Shown here piece by piece: positions 1 to 6,358 of a DNA stretch of 10,798 nucleotides; positions within the stretch are counted from its first letter, which is position 1, and each line of letters begins with the position of its first letter. A model generated the notes under the pieces. That model ran no database searches and was not told where the DNA came from. It was given only the letters and a program-made list of their open reading frames with translations. Source of the stretch: an uncultured Sutterella sp. (GTDB lineage: Bacteria; Pseudomonadota; Gammaproteobacteria; Burkholderiales; Burkholderiaceae_F). The stretch covers positions 1 to 10,798 of the forward strand of contig CABUOH010000020.1 in the NCBI GenBank assembly GCA_902493085.1, written 5' to 3'. Position numbers and translations under genes: made by a program.

Positions 1-219
1 GCCCGTCGTGTAGCCGGCCGCACGGTAGATGCTCTCGAGCATCGCGCAGGTCGACCCCTTGCCGTTCGTGCCGCCCACGGTGATCACGGTCTGCGACGAA
101 AAGTCAAGCTCCATGCGTTCGACCATGGTCTTCATGCGGTCGAGTCCGAGATCGATGGGCGTGGCGTGCAGCGCTTCAATGTGCGCGAGCCACTCATCAA
201 GTGTCTGAGCATCAAACAT
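1..219 (-). CDS. folC: FolC, folylpolyglutamate synthase / dihydrofolate synthase (N-terminal part, cut by window edge)
   Basis: Only the first 73 codons lie in the window; the frame is open to base 1. The product begins MFDAQTLDEWLAHIEALH and carries the Mur-ligase/FolC ATP-binding P-loop GGTNGKGST at about residues 49-57, preceded by the typical 'IDLGLDRM' segment. FolC adds glutamates to folates and, in many bacteria, also joins dihydropteroate to glutamate; it is cytoplasmic and ATP-dependent. The start ATG (217-219) has a GGAGA ribosome-binding site 9 bases upstream. It follows accD, a conserved proteobacterial order, across a 100-bp gap that contains a hairpin with a T-rich tail, so it may be partly uncoupled from accD. 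Whether it is bifunctional cannot be judged from this fragment. Confidence 0.93.
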   Translation of the reverse strand, partial: MFDAQTLDEWLAHIEALHATPIDLGLDRMKTMVERMELDFSSQTVITVGGTNGKGSTCAMLESIYRAAGYTTG

Positions 220-239
220 GAAAGAAAGTCTCCAAACTT

Positions 240-292
240 GAAAAATAACGAGCCGTCCGTACGACGCGTTCTGCGCTCGTCTCGGGCGGCTC
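240..292 (-). terminator. Candidate intrinsic terminator or attenuator between accD and folC
   Basis: On the minus strand, GAGCCG pairs with CGGCTC (bases 287-292 with 250-255). After one C/A mismatch come three more pairs, then inner stems of 4 and 3 bp closing on a 5-base loop. The hairpin is followed directly by GTTATTTTT (249-241). It begins 28 bases after the accD stop and ends about 20 bases before the folC start, leaving no room for a folC promoter downstream of it. Partial termination or attenuation is therefore more likely than a full stop. The mismatch and interrupted T-tract keep confidence moderate. Confidence 0.45.
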
Positions 293-319
293 GAAGCAGG
301 CGAATCCCGGGGCCGGGCG

Positions 320-1195
320 TCAGGCGCCCGCCACCGGCGGCTTGCGCATCAGGTGCTGCGTGAGGCAGGAGATGCGGGAGCGCATCTCGCGGCGGTCGAC
401 GATCATGTCGACCTGTCCCTTGGCAAGCAGGAATTCAGCCCGCTGGAAGCCTTCGGGAAGCTTTTCGCGCACGGTCTGCTCAATGACGCGCGGGCCCGCA
501 AAGCCGACGAGCGCCTTGGGCTCGGCAATCACGACGTCGCCCATGAAGGCGAACGAGGCGGAAACGCCGCCCATCGTCGGATCGGTGAGGACCGAAATGA
601 AGGGCAGGCCCGCTTTATGAAGGCGGGTGACGGCGGCCGTCGTCTTGGCCATCTGCATGAGGGAGAGAAGGCCTTCCTGCATGCGGGCGCCGCCCGAAGC
701 GGCAAAGCAGACGAAGGGCGCGCGCAGCCGGACGGCCTCGTCGACGGCACGGGAGAAGCGCTCTCCGACGACGCTGCCCATCGAGCCCGCCTGGAAGCGG
801 AATTCAAAGGCCGTCGCCACGATCGGCTGGCTTCTCAGCGTGCCCGACATGGCCACAAGCGCGTCGGTTTCGCCCGAAGCGGCCTCGGCCGCGGCGATGC
901 GCTTCGGATAGGGCTTGCTGTCGACGAAGCCGAGCGGATCGACGCTGCGGACATCGGCGGCGATTTCGACGGCACTCTCCGGATCAAGGAAGGCGAGAAG
1001 GCGACGGCGGGCGCCGATGCGGTGATGGTAGCCGCACTTCGGGCAGACCTGCAGGCTCGCGCGGAGTTCTTCCGTGTAAAGCGGCTGCTCGCAGCCCGGA
1101 CACTTGGTCCAGACGCCTTCGGGAATCGGACTCGGCTTGCGCTCGTTGTCGTCTTCGCGCTTGATCTTGGGAAGAATGTGCGTAATCCAGCTCAT
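320..1195 (-). CDS. accD: AccD, acetyl-CoA carboxylase carboxyltransferase beta subunit
   Basis: This 291-residue protein (the E. coli protein is 304) carries the N-terminal four-cysteine zinc ribbon C32-x2-C35...C51-x2-C54, followed by a crotonase-like carboxyltransferase domain. That domain shows FAASGGARMQEG and TDPTMGGVSASFA, whose glycine-rich loops hold the enolate of acetyl-CoA. With AccA (not in this window) it moves the carboxyl group from carboxybiotin to acetyl-CoA, giving malonyl-CoA for fatty acid synthesis in the cytoplasm. The ATG at 1193-1195 has a modest GAAG ribosome-binding site, and translation ends at TGA (320-322). It lies 134 bp downstream of truA and upstream of folC. 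In many Burkholderiales trpF, trpB and trpA lie between truA and accD; none are here. Confidence 0.97.
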   Translation of the reverse strand: MSWITHILPKIKREDDNERKPSPIPEGVWTKCPGCEQPLYTEELRASLQVCPKCGYHHRIGARRRLLAFLDPESAVEIAADVRSVDPLGFVDSKPYPKRIAAAEAASGETDALVAMSGTLRSQPIVATAFEFRFQAGSMGSVVGERFSRAVDEAVRLRAPFVCFAASGGARMQEGLLSLMQMAKTTAAVTRLHKAGLPFISVLTDPTMGGVSASFAFMGDVVIAEPKALVGFAGPRVIEQTVREKLPEGFQRAEFLLAKGQVDMIVDRREMRSRISCLTQHLMRKPPVAGA

Positions 1196-1283
1196 AAGCT
1201 CTTCATTTCAGGTTCGTCCGATCCCTGCCGCGCACCAACCCCTGTCGTGCACCCGCAGAGCGGACCGTGTCAAAACTGCGCCA

Positions 1284-1289
1284 ATTATA
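1284..1289 (-). promoter_or_regulatory. Possible -10 element upstream of accD
   Basis: The minus strand reads TATAAT, a perfect -10 hexamer, about 89 bases before the accD start. No good -35 hexamer sits 16-18 bases upstream; at 17 bases the sequence is CATGGG, inside the perfect palindrome at 1298-1321. A protein bound at the palindrome could recruit or block polymerase. The call rests on one hexamer in GC-rich surroundings. Confidence 0.25.
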
Positions 1290-1297
1290 TCGCCGGC

Positions 1298-1321
1298 CCG
1301 CACGCGCCCATGCGCGTGCGG
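1298..1321. repeat. Perfect 10-bp inverted repeat between truA and accD
   Basis: Bases 1298-1307 are the exact reverse complement of 1312-1321, with a CCAT loop. No T-tract follows on either strand, so it is not a standard intrinsic terminator. It begins about 9 bases after the truA stop and sits just upstream of a TATAAT on the accD strand, so it could be an operator or an mRNA 3'-end hairpin. Confidence 0.5.
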
Positions 1322-1329
1322 CATCGGCC

Positions 1330-2136
1330 TCATGGATTAGCGGATGGATGCTCGGGATCGTTCCAGCCAAACGGACTCGGTCCCGCAGCGGGAATTGCGG
1401 GGTCCTCATACCCCACGCCCATCAGGTACAGTCCATTCGGACTGAAGGTCGGCGCAGCCGCCGCGCGGCTTTTAGCCTTGAGAACCTCCTCGACCCATTC
1501 CGGCTCTTCGCGCCCGGTCCCCACATAGATGAGCGTGCCCACGATGTTGCGCACCATGTGCTGCAGGAAGGCGTTGGCCTCGATGCGAACGCCGATGAGG
1601 CGCCCCCTGCGCTCAAGCTCAAGACGGCGGATTGTGCGCACAGGGCCGGAAGCCTGGCACTCCGATGCGCGAAAGCTCGTAAAGTCGTGCTCGCCCACGA
1701 GACAGGCCGCGCCCGCACGCATGCGTTCGACGTCCAGCGGCCGGAAGACCCAGCCCGTCAGATCGTCGAGCACCGGCGAGCGCACCGGGTCGTTGTAGAT
1801 CCAGTATTCATACGTGCGAGAGCGTGCGGAAAAGCGTGCGTGAAAGTCGTCCGAAACGCGCCTCGCCCATCTAACCGCCACGCCGGGCGGCAGGTAGGTG
1901 TTGAGGCCGCGCACCCAATTGCGCTCAGGCCTGTCCGCCTCCGTGTCGATGCTCACCACCTGCTGCATGGCATGCACGCCCGTGTCGGTGCGGCCTGCGC
2001 ACATCGTCGGCGTCTTGACGCGCAGAAAAGCTTCGAGCGCCTCTTCGAGGGCCTGCTGCACGGACGGGCAGTCGGGCTGGATCTGCCAGCCGTTGAAGCC
2101 CGTGCCGCGATATTCAATGCCGAGTGCTATCTTCAC
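1330..2136 (-). CDS. truA: TruA, tRNA pseudouridine(38-40) synthase
   Basis: This 268-residue protein is the normal length for TruA. It opens with MKIALGIEYRGTGFNGWQ, holds the catalytic motif AGRTDTGVHA with the nucleophilic aspartate at about residue 51, and has the C-terminal signature FLQHMVRNIVGTLIYVGTG. TruA converts uridines 38, 39 and 40 of the tRNA anticodon arm to pseudouridine. The start is a GTG at 2134-2136 that overlaps the fimV stop in a GTGA junction; a GGAAG ribosome-binding site lies just upstream. The overlap implies translational coupling to fimV and co-transcription. truA directly after fimV is the usual betaproteobacterial order. Confidence 0.96.
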   Translation of the reverse strand: MKIALGIEYRGTGFNGWQIQPDCPSVQQALEEALEAFLRVKTPTMCAGRTDTGVHAMQQVVSIDTEADRPERNWVRGLNTYLPPGVAVRWARRVSDDFHARFSARSRTYEYWIYNDPVRSPVLDDLTGWVFRPLDVERMRAGAACLVGEHDFTSFRASECQASGPVRTIRRLELERRGRLIGVRIEANAFLQHMVRNIVGTLIYVGTGREEPEWVEEVLKAKSRAAAAPTFSPNGLYLMGVGYEDPAIPAAGPSPFGWNDPEHPSANP

Positions 2137-3359
2137 TTTTCTTCCGCCAGCGTCTTGATGCGTTCCTCAAGGACTTCGGCGCGCCGGCGAAGGTCCCCGC
2201 TGCCGCGGCGCTTCACTTCCTCAAGAAGCTCGAGCGCCTCCTTGAGAGCGCCCAGGCTGACAAAGCTCGAGGCGAGCTTGAGTTTGGCGTCGAGCGCCTT
2301 GGCAAGCGCACGCTCCTTGTCGGTTTCGGGCACGGCCCTCTGAGGCGCCTCAACAGGCCCTTCTACAGGCCCTTCTACAGCCTCTTCAGCCGGCGCTTCG
2401 TCGTGAGCGGGTTCGCGCTTTTGTTCGACCGCGGGCTTGCTCGCGGCCGCAGGCGCAACGTCGTCCAGATCAAGCGAGACGCCTTCGAGAATCGACGCCG
2501 CCTTCCTTGAGGCGCCGAGCATGGGGCCCTTTTCTTCGTCGTCCAGGGGCGGAAGCTCGTCGTCATCGGGTTCGAGCCACGGCTGATCTGCAACGCAAGC
2601 GCTGGTCGTTTCGGTCTTGGCAACCTTTTCCTCTTTGGGCGCCTCGTCCTTCTGCGCCATGGCATAGGCCATCGCGCCCGCCCCCATCGCGCCGGCGGTC
2701 GTGCCGTTCCTCACGGCCTCATCCACCGTCGTGTGGAGCGCCTTGAGCTGAGCTTCGGAAGTGGGCGGCACATTCTTCTGTATCTGAACGGTTGCGGGCT
2801 TTTTCGCCTCAACGGGGGCCTCTTCGCGCTTTCTCGAACGAAGGCCGAAGAAGGCGAGAAGCGCAAGCATCAGCGCGCCGAGCCCCCAGAACAGGCCCTT
2901 GCCGGAAAGCACGCCTTCGGCAGACTCGGCTTGAACGGATGCGTCGGGAGCAGCCGAGACCGGTTCCGTCTTGAACGGTTCCGCCTTGACCGATTCTTCC
3001 TTGACCGATTCCGATTCCGGCGCCTTGGCCTCAAGCGGCGCGGCGGCCGCTTCGGAAGGCGAGGCGCTTTCGGTCTGAGGCGCTTCCCCCTGTGCCTGAA
3101 CCGGCGCTGCAGCCTGCCCCTGAGCCTCGGCCTCGGCGGCTCGGGCCTCGGCTGCCTGTGCCGCTTCCTGTTCAACCGCTTCCGCCTTCTCTTCCTCAAG
3201 GACCTGCTGGCCGGCTTCGGCAACGGCCTCCGAAGCCTTGCCCGCCGTACGCTCACGATCCTGGGCGTCGGCCACCTTGGCGGCGGCCTCGTTGGAGAGG
3301 CGCTGAGCATCAATCAAATTCTGAGTAGGCCCCGGAATGGGGGTATCGGCGCCGTGCAC
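2133..3359 (-). CDS. fimV: FimV/HubP-family protein, C-terminal part (separated from its N-terminus by a frameshift)
   Basis: These 408 codons look like the second half of FimV. They hold an Ala/Glu/Gln-rich, probably helical region, a single membrane segment (about residues 154-170, GLFWGLGALMLALLAFF) followed by basic RSRKR, a long acidic cytoplasmic linker, and a C-terminal TPR-like FimV module (ALDAKLKLASSFVSLGALK...). FimV/HubP proteins mark the cell pole and organise type IV pili, chemoreceptors and chromosome origins. The frame begins at GTG 3357-3359, but it stays open upstream to a TGA near 3420, and those codons (GAPPSLEEVLAVDPEAAFRE) read as a natural continuation of FimV after its LysM domain. 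An AGGGAA lies directly against the GTG, too close for a normal ribosome-binding site. I therefore read this as a piece of one 702-residue protein rather than a separate gene. Two short tandem repeats lie inside it. Confidence 0.8.
   Translation of the reverse strand: MHGADTPIPGPTQNLIDAQRLSNEAAAKVADAQDRERTAGKASEAVAEAGQQVLEEEKAEAVEQEAAQAAEARAAEAEAQGQAAAPVQAQGEAPQTESASPSEAAAAPLEAKAPESESVKEESVKAEPFKTEPVSAAPDASVQAESAEGVLSGKGLFWGLGALMLALLAFFGLRSRKREEAPVEAKKPATVQIQKNVPPTSEAQLKALHTTVDEAVRNGTTAGAMGAGAMAYAMAQKDEAPKEEKVAKTETTSACVADQPWLEPDDDELPPLDDEEKGPMLGASRKAASILEGVSLDLDDVAPAAASKPAVEQKREPAHDEAPAEEAVEGPVEGPVEAPQRAVPETDKERALAKALDAKLKLASSFVSLGALKEALELLEEVKRRGSGDLRRRAEVLEERIKTLAEEK
2355..2380 (-). repeat. 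Tandem 12-bp repeat in fimV
   Basis: Two exact copies of a 12-base unit (2355-2366 and 2367-2378) encode the VEGPVEGPVE stretch in the acidic linker of the FimV C-terminal part. Such in-frame units can expand or contract by slippage without breaking the frame. Confidence 0.8.
2961..3020 (-). repeat. Degenerate 15-bp tandem repeats in fimV
   Basis: Three units (2961-2975, 2976-2990, 2991-3005) and a diverged fourth (3006-3020) share a pattern like CGGTTCCGCCTTGAC. They encode pentapeptides of the type ESVKE, ESVKA, EPFKT, EPVSA just before the membrane segment. They look like a low-complexity spacer grown by duplication. Confidence 0.75.
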
Positions 3360-4240
3360 TTCCCTGAAGGCGGCTTCGGGATCAACGGCAAGGACCTCTT
3401 CAAGCGAAGGGGGCGCGCCTCAAGCCTGCCCGGATCGCCCGCTTCGAAAGCGGCCTGATTGCGGTTTCTGAACGCAATCACCAGCTGCTCGAGCGTGGCG
3501 CCGCGGTAGCTTGGCCAATAGAGCGAAGCGACGGACCAAAGGGTCATGTCCTCCTGCACGTGGAAGGGCTGCGAGGCGTCAAAGCCGTTGAGCGCAACAT
3601 ACTCCCTGACGACGTTGGGGGCGTAGCGCCCCCGGCGGCGAACCTTCGTTTCCTTTTCGGACGCCTTGACGAGCGTCTTTTCAGACGCGGGCGCCGCCTT
3701 CGGAGCCGTCTGTGCCCGTTCGGACGCGGCCGTCCTCGGCGCCGAGGGCTCGGCGGCGAGCTCATCGTTCACCACGAGAGGCTCGGGCGAAACGCGGCGG
3801 GGCTCCCCCTTGACGGTGGTGCGCTCGGCGGACGGCGTCACGACGAACACGCCGTCCTTCGTGCGCACCTCATAGGCACGCACGGTGACGGTCCCGCCGG
3901 CATTCATTTCCATGAGAAGCGGAAAGCTGCCGGCATTGAGAACCTGTTCTCCATAGAGACGAAGACGGACGGTGCCGTTCGTGCCGTCGCGCGCGAGCTT
4001 GAGGTCCTGGACCTGAGAAGGCCAATTCACGCCTTCTCTCAGATACGTGGCGGGCGGCGCCACGCGCACGAGAAGCGGTGAAATCGTCAGATCAAGATCG
4101 TTGATTTCCAGCAAGGCCTCAAGAGGCTCTCCGGGTTTGCTTTCGACAATCAGGTCGCCGAGCGAGACGGCCTGGGCCGAAGCGGCGAAGCCGAGAATTG
4201 CAAGCGCCGTTGCGCCCGCCAGCATGCTTTTTCCGAACAT
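3314..4240 (-). CDS. fimV: FimV/HubP-family protein, N-terminal part ending in a frameshift
   Basis: The product starts MFGKSMLAGATALAILG with a clear Sec signal peptide cleaved after ASAQA. The mature protein begins VSLGDLIVESKPGEPLEA, matching the conserved FimV N-terminal domain, and includes GVNWPSQVQDLKLARDG. A periplasmic LysM module follows (FHVQEDMTLWSVASLYWP...LEQLVIAFRNRNQAAFEAGDPGRL), which in this family binds peptidoglycan. After GRLEA the frame turns into an unrelated 35-40 residue tail and stops at 3314. Adding one base in the run of five G (plus strand, 3409-3413) restores FimV sequence into the neighbouring frame and gives a 702-residue protein. I chose the ATG at 4238-4240, which has GGAA 7 bases upstream, over a TTG at 4241-4243. 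It may be a sequencing or assembly error, a real mutation, or slippage. Confidence 0.85.
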   Translation of the reverse strand: MFGKSMLAGATALAILGFAASAQAVSLGDLIVESKPGEPLEALLEINDLDLTISPLLVRVAPPATYLREGVNWPSQVQDLKLARDGTNGTVRLRLYGEQVLNAGSFPLLMEMNAGGTVTVRAYEVRTKDGVFVVTPSAERTTVKGEPRRVSPEPLVVNDELAAEPSAPRTAASERAQTAPKAAPASEKTLVKASEKETKVRRRGRYAPNVVREYVALNGFDASQPFHVQEDMTLWSVASLYWPSYRGATLEQLVIAFRNRNQAAFEAGDPGRLEARPLRLKRSLPLIPKPPSGKCTAPIPPFRGLLRI

Positions 4241-4382
4241 CAATCAATTCCGAACAGGCCCGCGACGCCCTGCGGGCGAATCGCGGAGTCATGAATAACG
4301 TGTTGATGATACCGCATGCCGTTGCCGGAACGGAAATCCGCCGCCAACAGGAAAACCGCCGGCGTCCCGCATCAACGGCCCG

Positions 4383-5567
4383 TCAGGCCTCGGCGGCGGG
4401 CTGACGGCTGCGCGTGACCATCAGCGAGATGACGAAGGCCGCCGCATAGAGGACGCCCAACACCATGAAGAGCGTCTCATAGCCATAGCCCTTGACATTG
4501 ATGAGGTAGGAACTCAGCTGATTGCCGCTCAGACCCGCCCATGCCCAGGCCGACAGCGCGAAGCCGTGAATCATCGAGATCTGGTTCATTCCGAAGGTTT
4601 CCTTCAGGATGATCGGAAGCGTGCTGAAGCCTCCGCCGTAGCCCGCATTGATCACCATGAGGGCTGCGATGATCACGAAGGACGACATCGACAGGGAGGA
4701 CGCAAAGCAAAGAAGAAGGCTCGTCAGAAAGATGATGACGTAGATGAGCTTCTTTCGATCGAGGTAGTCCGACCCCGTGGCATAGCCGAAGCGGCCCGCC
4801 GTATTGAAGACGGCCGTCAGCGACGACAGGAGCGCAATGGAGGTGAAGCCGACATGCAGGCCGATCGGCTTTTCAAATGCAATCAATGCCAGACCGCAGG
4901 TGATGTTGATGTAGAACATCAGCCAGATCTTGATGTAGTTGGGATTGAAGACGACGGAGAGGGCTTCCTTGAAGCGAATCCTGCTCGAAGCCTCGATCCA
5001 GTGCTTGGGCTTGCGGATCAGCACGGCTGCAAGCGTCATCGGGCAGACGCTGATCGCGGCCATCACGAGAAGCGTCGTGCTCGAGTCATGGACGCTCAGA
5101 AGCGATTCGATGATCGGAGAAAAGAGCACCTTGGAGAGGCCGAACCCGGAAATGGCGATGCCCGTGGCAAGCCCCGGCGTATCCTTGAACCAAAGCATCA
5201 GCGTCTTGACGGGGGACAAATAGCCGATCCCCAGCCCCACGCCCATCAGGGCGCCGTAGGAGGCAAAGAAGAGAGGCACCGACTTGATGGTCACCGCGTA
5301 GCTTGCAAGGCACAGCCCGGAAACGAAGCACACCATTGAAAGAAACGAAGTCCAGTTGACGTTTTTTTCAACCAGACGTCCGCCGAAGGCCGCCGACATG
5401 CCCAGAAAGAAGATGGCCAGAGAAAACGCCATCTCGATTTCCGCCACCCCGACGCCCATATCCTCTGCGATCTGCCCCTTCAGCAGAGACCAGCAGTAGA
5501 CGGTGCCGATGCACATGTGAATGAAAAGGGCGGGAATGGCCGCGCGGACAAATTTATTTTCCATCAT
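4383..5567 (-). CDS. MFS transporter, oxalate/formate antiporter-like (OFA) family
   Basis: This 394-residue inner-membrane protein has about 12 hydrophobic segments. After the first helix (FIHMCIGTVYCWSLLKGQIA) come the OFA-like features GVGLGIGYLSPVKTLMLWF and GLATGIAISGFGLSKVLFSP, then a central hydrophilic loop and a motif-A-like GRFGYATGSDYLDRKK after helix 8. Family members exchange or import small carboxylates such as oxalate/formate. In OxlT the substrate is held by arginine 272 and lysine 355; the equivalent helix 11 here (about 331-352, SMIHGFALSAWAWAGLSGNQ) has no lysine, so oxalate is not supported and the substrate is unknown. Two adjacent ATGs (5565-5567, 5562-5564) lack a clear ribosome-binding site. 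It stands alone, 139 bp upstream of fimV, with an AT-rich palindrome before its start. I see no T-tract terminator in the gap to fimV. Confidence 0.88.
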   Translation of the reverse strand: MMENKFVRAAIPALFIHMCIGTVYCWSLLKGQIAEDMGVGVAEIEMAFSLAIFFLGMSAAFGGRLVEKNVNWTSFLSMVCFVSGLCLASYAVTIKSVPLFFASYGALMGVGLGIGYLSPVKTLMLWFKDTPGLATGIAISGFGLSKVLFSPIIESLLSVHDSSTTLLVMAAISVCPMTLAAVLIRKPKHWIEASSRIRFKEALSVVFNPNYIKIWLMFYINITCGLALIAFEKPIGLHVGFTSIALLSSLTAVFNTAGRFGYATGSDYLDRKKLIYVIIFLTSLLLCFASSLSMSSFVIIAALMVINAGYGGGFSTLPIILKETFGMNQISMIHGFALSAWAWAGLSGNQLSSYLINVKGYGYETLFMVLGVLYAAAFVISLMVTRSRQPAAEA

Positions 5568-5571
5568 GATT

Positions 5572-5597
5572 CATTGAATTTTGAAAATTGAACAATG
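5572..5597. promoter_or_regulatory. AT-rich palindrome in front of the MFS transporter gene
   Basis: CATTG-AATTTT-g-AAAATT-gaa-CAATG: an inner perfect 6-bp inverted repeat around one base, flanked by an outer inverted pair CATTG/CAATG offset by three bases. It ends 5 bases before the transporter start, in the only markedly AT-rich patch nearby. It could be an operator or part of the promoter; no clear -35/-10 pair was found. Confidence 0.4.
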
Positions 5598-6292
5598 CGA
5601 TGACGTTCAGTCGGCCGCCGGCGAATGACGGCAAACCCCAGCAGCGCAGCCGGTCGTCGGACGCGCCGAATGCCGGTTCTGCGTCCATGGCTGACGCGCC
5701 GAGGCTGGGCCGGGATGCGGGAGAAGAGACCCAAAGGCACGGCCGCAGAAAAGCGCAGGCCGTCCTCCTGCCCGTGAACGTCGTTCAGGTCGGATCAGCA
5801 ACAGCCGCCGATGTGGCTCGTCACAGGGCGGCGCCGCCGGCGCCGTCGTTCAGATTGGTTCGGGAAGATGAGGCAACGCTCAGAATGTGCGTGCAAAGAA
5901 GCCCGCCCGTCGCCATGCAGGGGCTTGCGGATGCAGAAAGAGGCAGCCGGGTGCGCGGATCCATGCTGCCGTTGACGGCCCCGAAGCCCGGCACCGTTGC
6001 GGTGGTTCTCTTCGGGGTGAATGCGTCTGGACGCAGTGCGCTGTTGTCGGTCATGAGGAAGCTCCGGAATGTTTGAATGACTTTGGGCGTGGCCCGTTTG
6101 GAAAGCGTCCTCGGGAAAGGCATCGTTTTCCAAACCGGCCGCAGCTTCGGGCTCGAAAAGCCTGACCTGAACCAGCGGAATCGAAGGAGTGTCCGTTCAT
6201 TGTATTGAAGTTTTGCGGGGGCTTCAGTCGACTACGTCCAAATTACACCCAAAGATGTATGCCGTCATTTCAGACGCTCGAAGCTCCAAAAG
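5598..6292. other. About 700-bp region without a supported gene
   Basis: Two overlapping open frames on opposite strands compete. The plus frame (ATG 5600 to stop 6076, about 158 codons, Arg/Ala/Pro-rich) has no ribosome-binding site. The minus frame (ATG 6121-6123 to stop 5821, 100 codons, with an internal MTDNSALRPDAF start) has GGAAAA upstream, and a TACAAT lies at about 6197-6202 with a weak CTGAAG -35 17 bases away. Their third codon positions coincide, so GC bias cannot choose between them. Neither product resembles a family I know. The minus strand reads on in fragments with stops, which would fit a decayed gene. Short GC-rich palindromes (two GGCGCC) lie near 5830-5845. Confidence 0.4.
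5821..6123 (-). CDS. Hypothetical small protein (doubtful)
   Basis: This is the better of the two candidates in the gap: 100 codons, start MPFPRTLSKRATPKVIQ, with GGAAAA upstream of the ATG and a possible TACAAT -10 element about 75 bases before it. There is no signal peptide, membrane segment or recognisable domain; Ser/Thr/Ala are common. It may be a fragment of a decayed gene or a chance frame opposite the plus-strand frame at 5600-6076. Confidence 0.2.
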   Translation of the reverse strand: MPFPRTLSKRATPKVIQTFRSFLMTDNSALRPDAFTPKRTTATVPGFGAVNGSMDPRTRLPLSASASPCMATGGLLCTHILSVASSSRTNLNDGAGGAAL

Positions 6293-6335
6293 AAAAAAAG
6301 CTCCCGCAGTCCGCGTCTTCACGGACCAGGGGAGC
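6293..6335 (-). terminator. Intrinsic terminator of the rluD-pgeF-rimO block
   Basis: On the minus strand GCTCCC (6335-6330) pairs with GGGAGC (6305-6300), and inside it GTCCG pairs with CGGAC around an 8-base loop; the 3-base strip between them can form G-U pairs. Seven T (6299-6293) follow directly. It starts 24 bases after the rimO stop. Confidence 0.9.
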
Positions 6336-6358
6336 CTTCTGCATGCCGATCGGGCGGC

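Noticed and set aside
353..1528. Long plus-strand open frame (391 codons)
   Set aside because: It lies antisense to accD and truA, which have clear family motifs; high GC makes long antisense frames common.
1267..2343. Plus-strand open frame of 358 codons
   Set aside because: It is opposite truA and the end of fimV, is rich in Arg/Ala/His, and shows no domain.
4566..5339. Plus-strand open frame of 257 codons
   Set aside because: It is opposite the MFS transporter; the product is very rich in charged residues with no fold signature.
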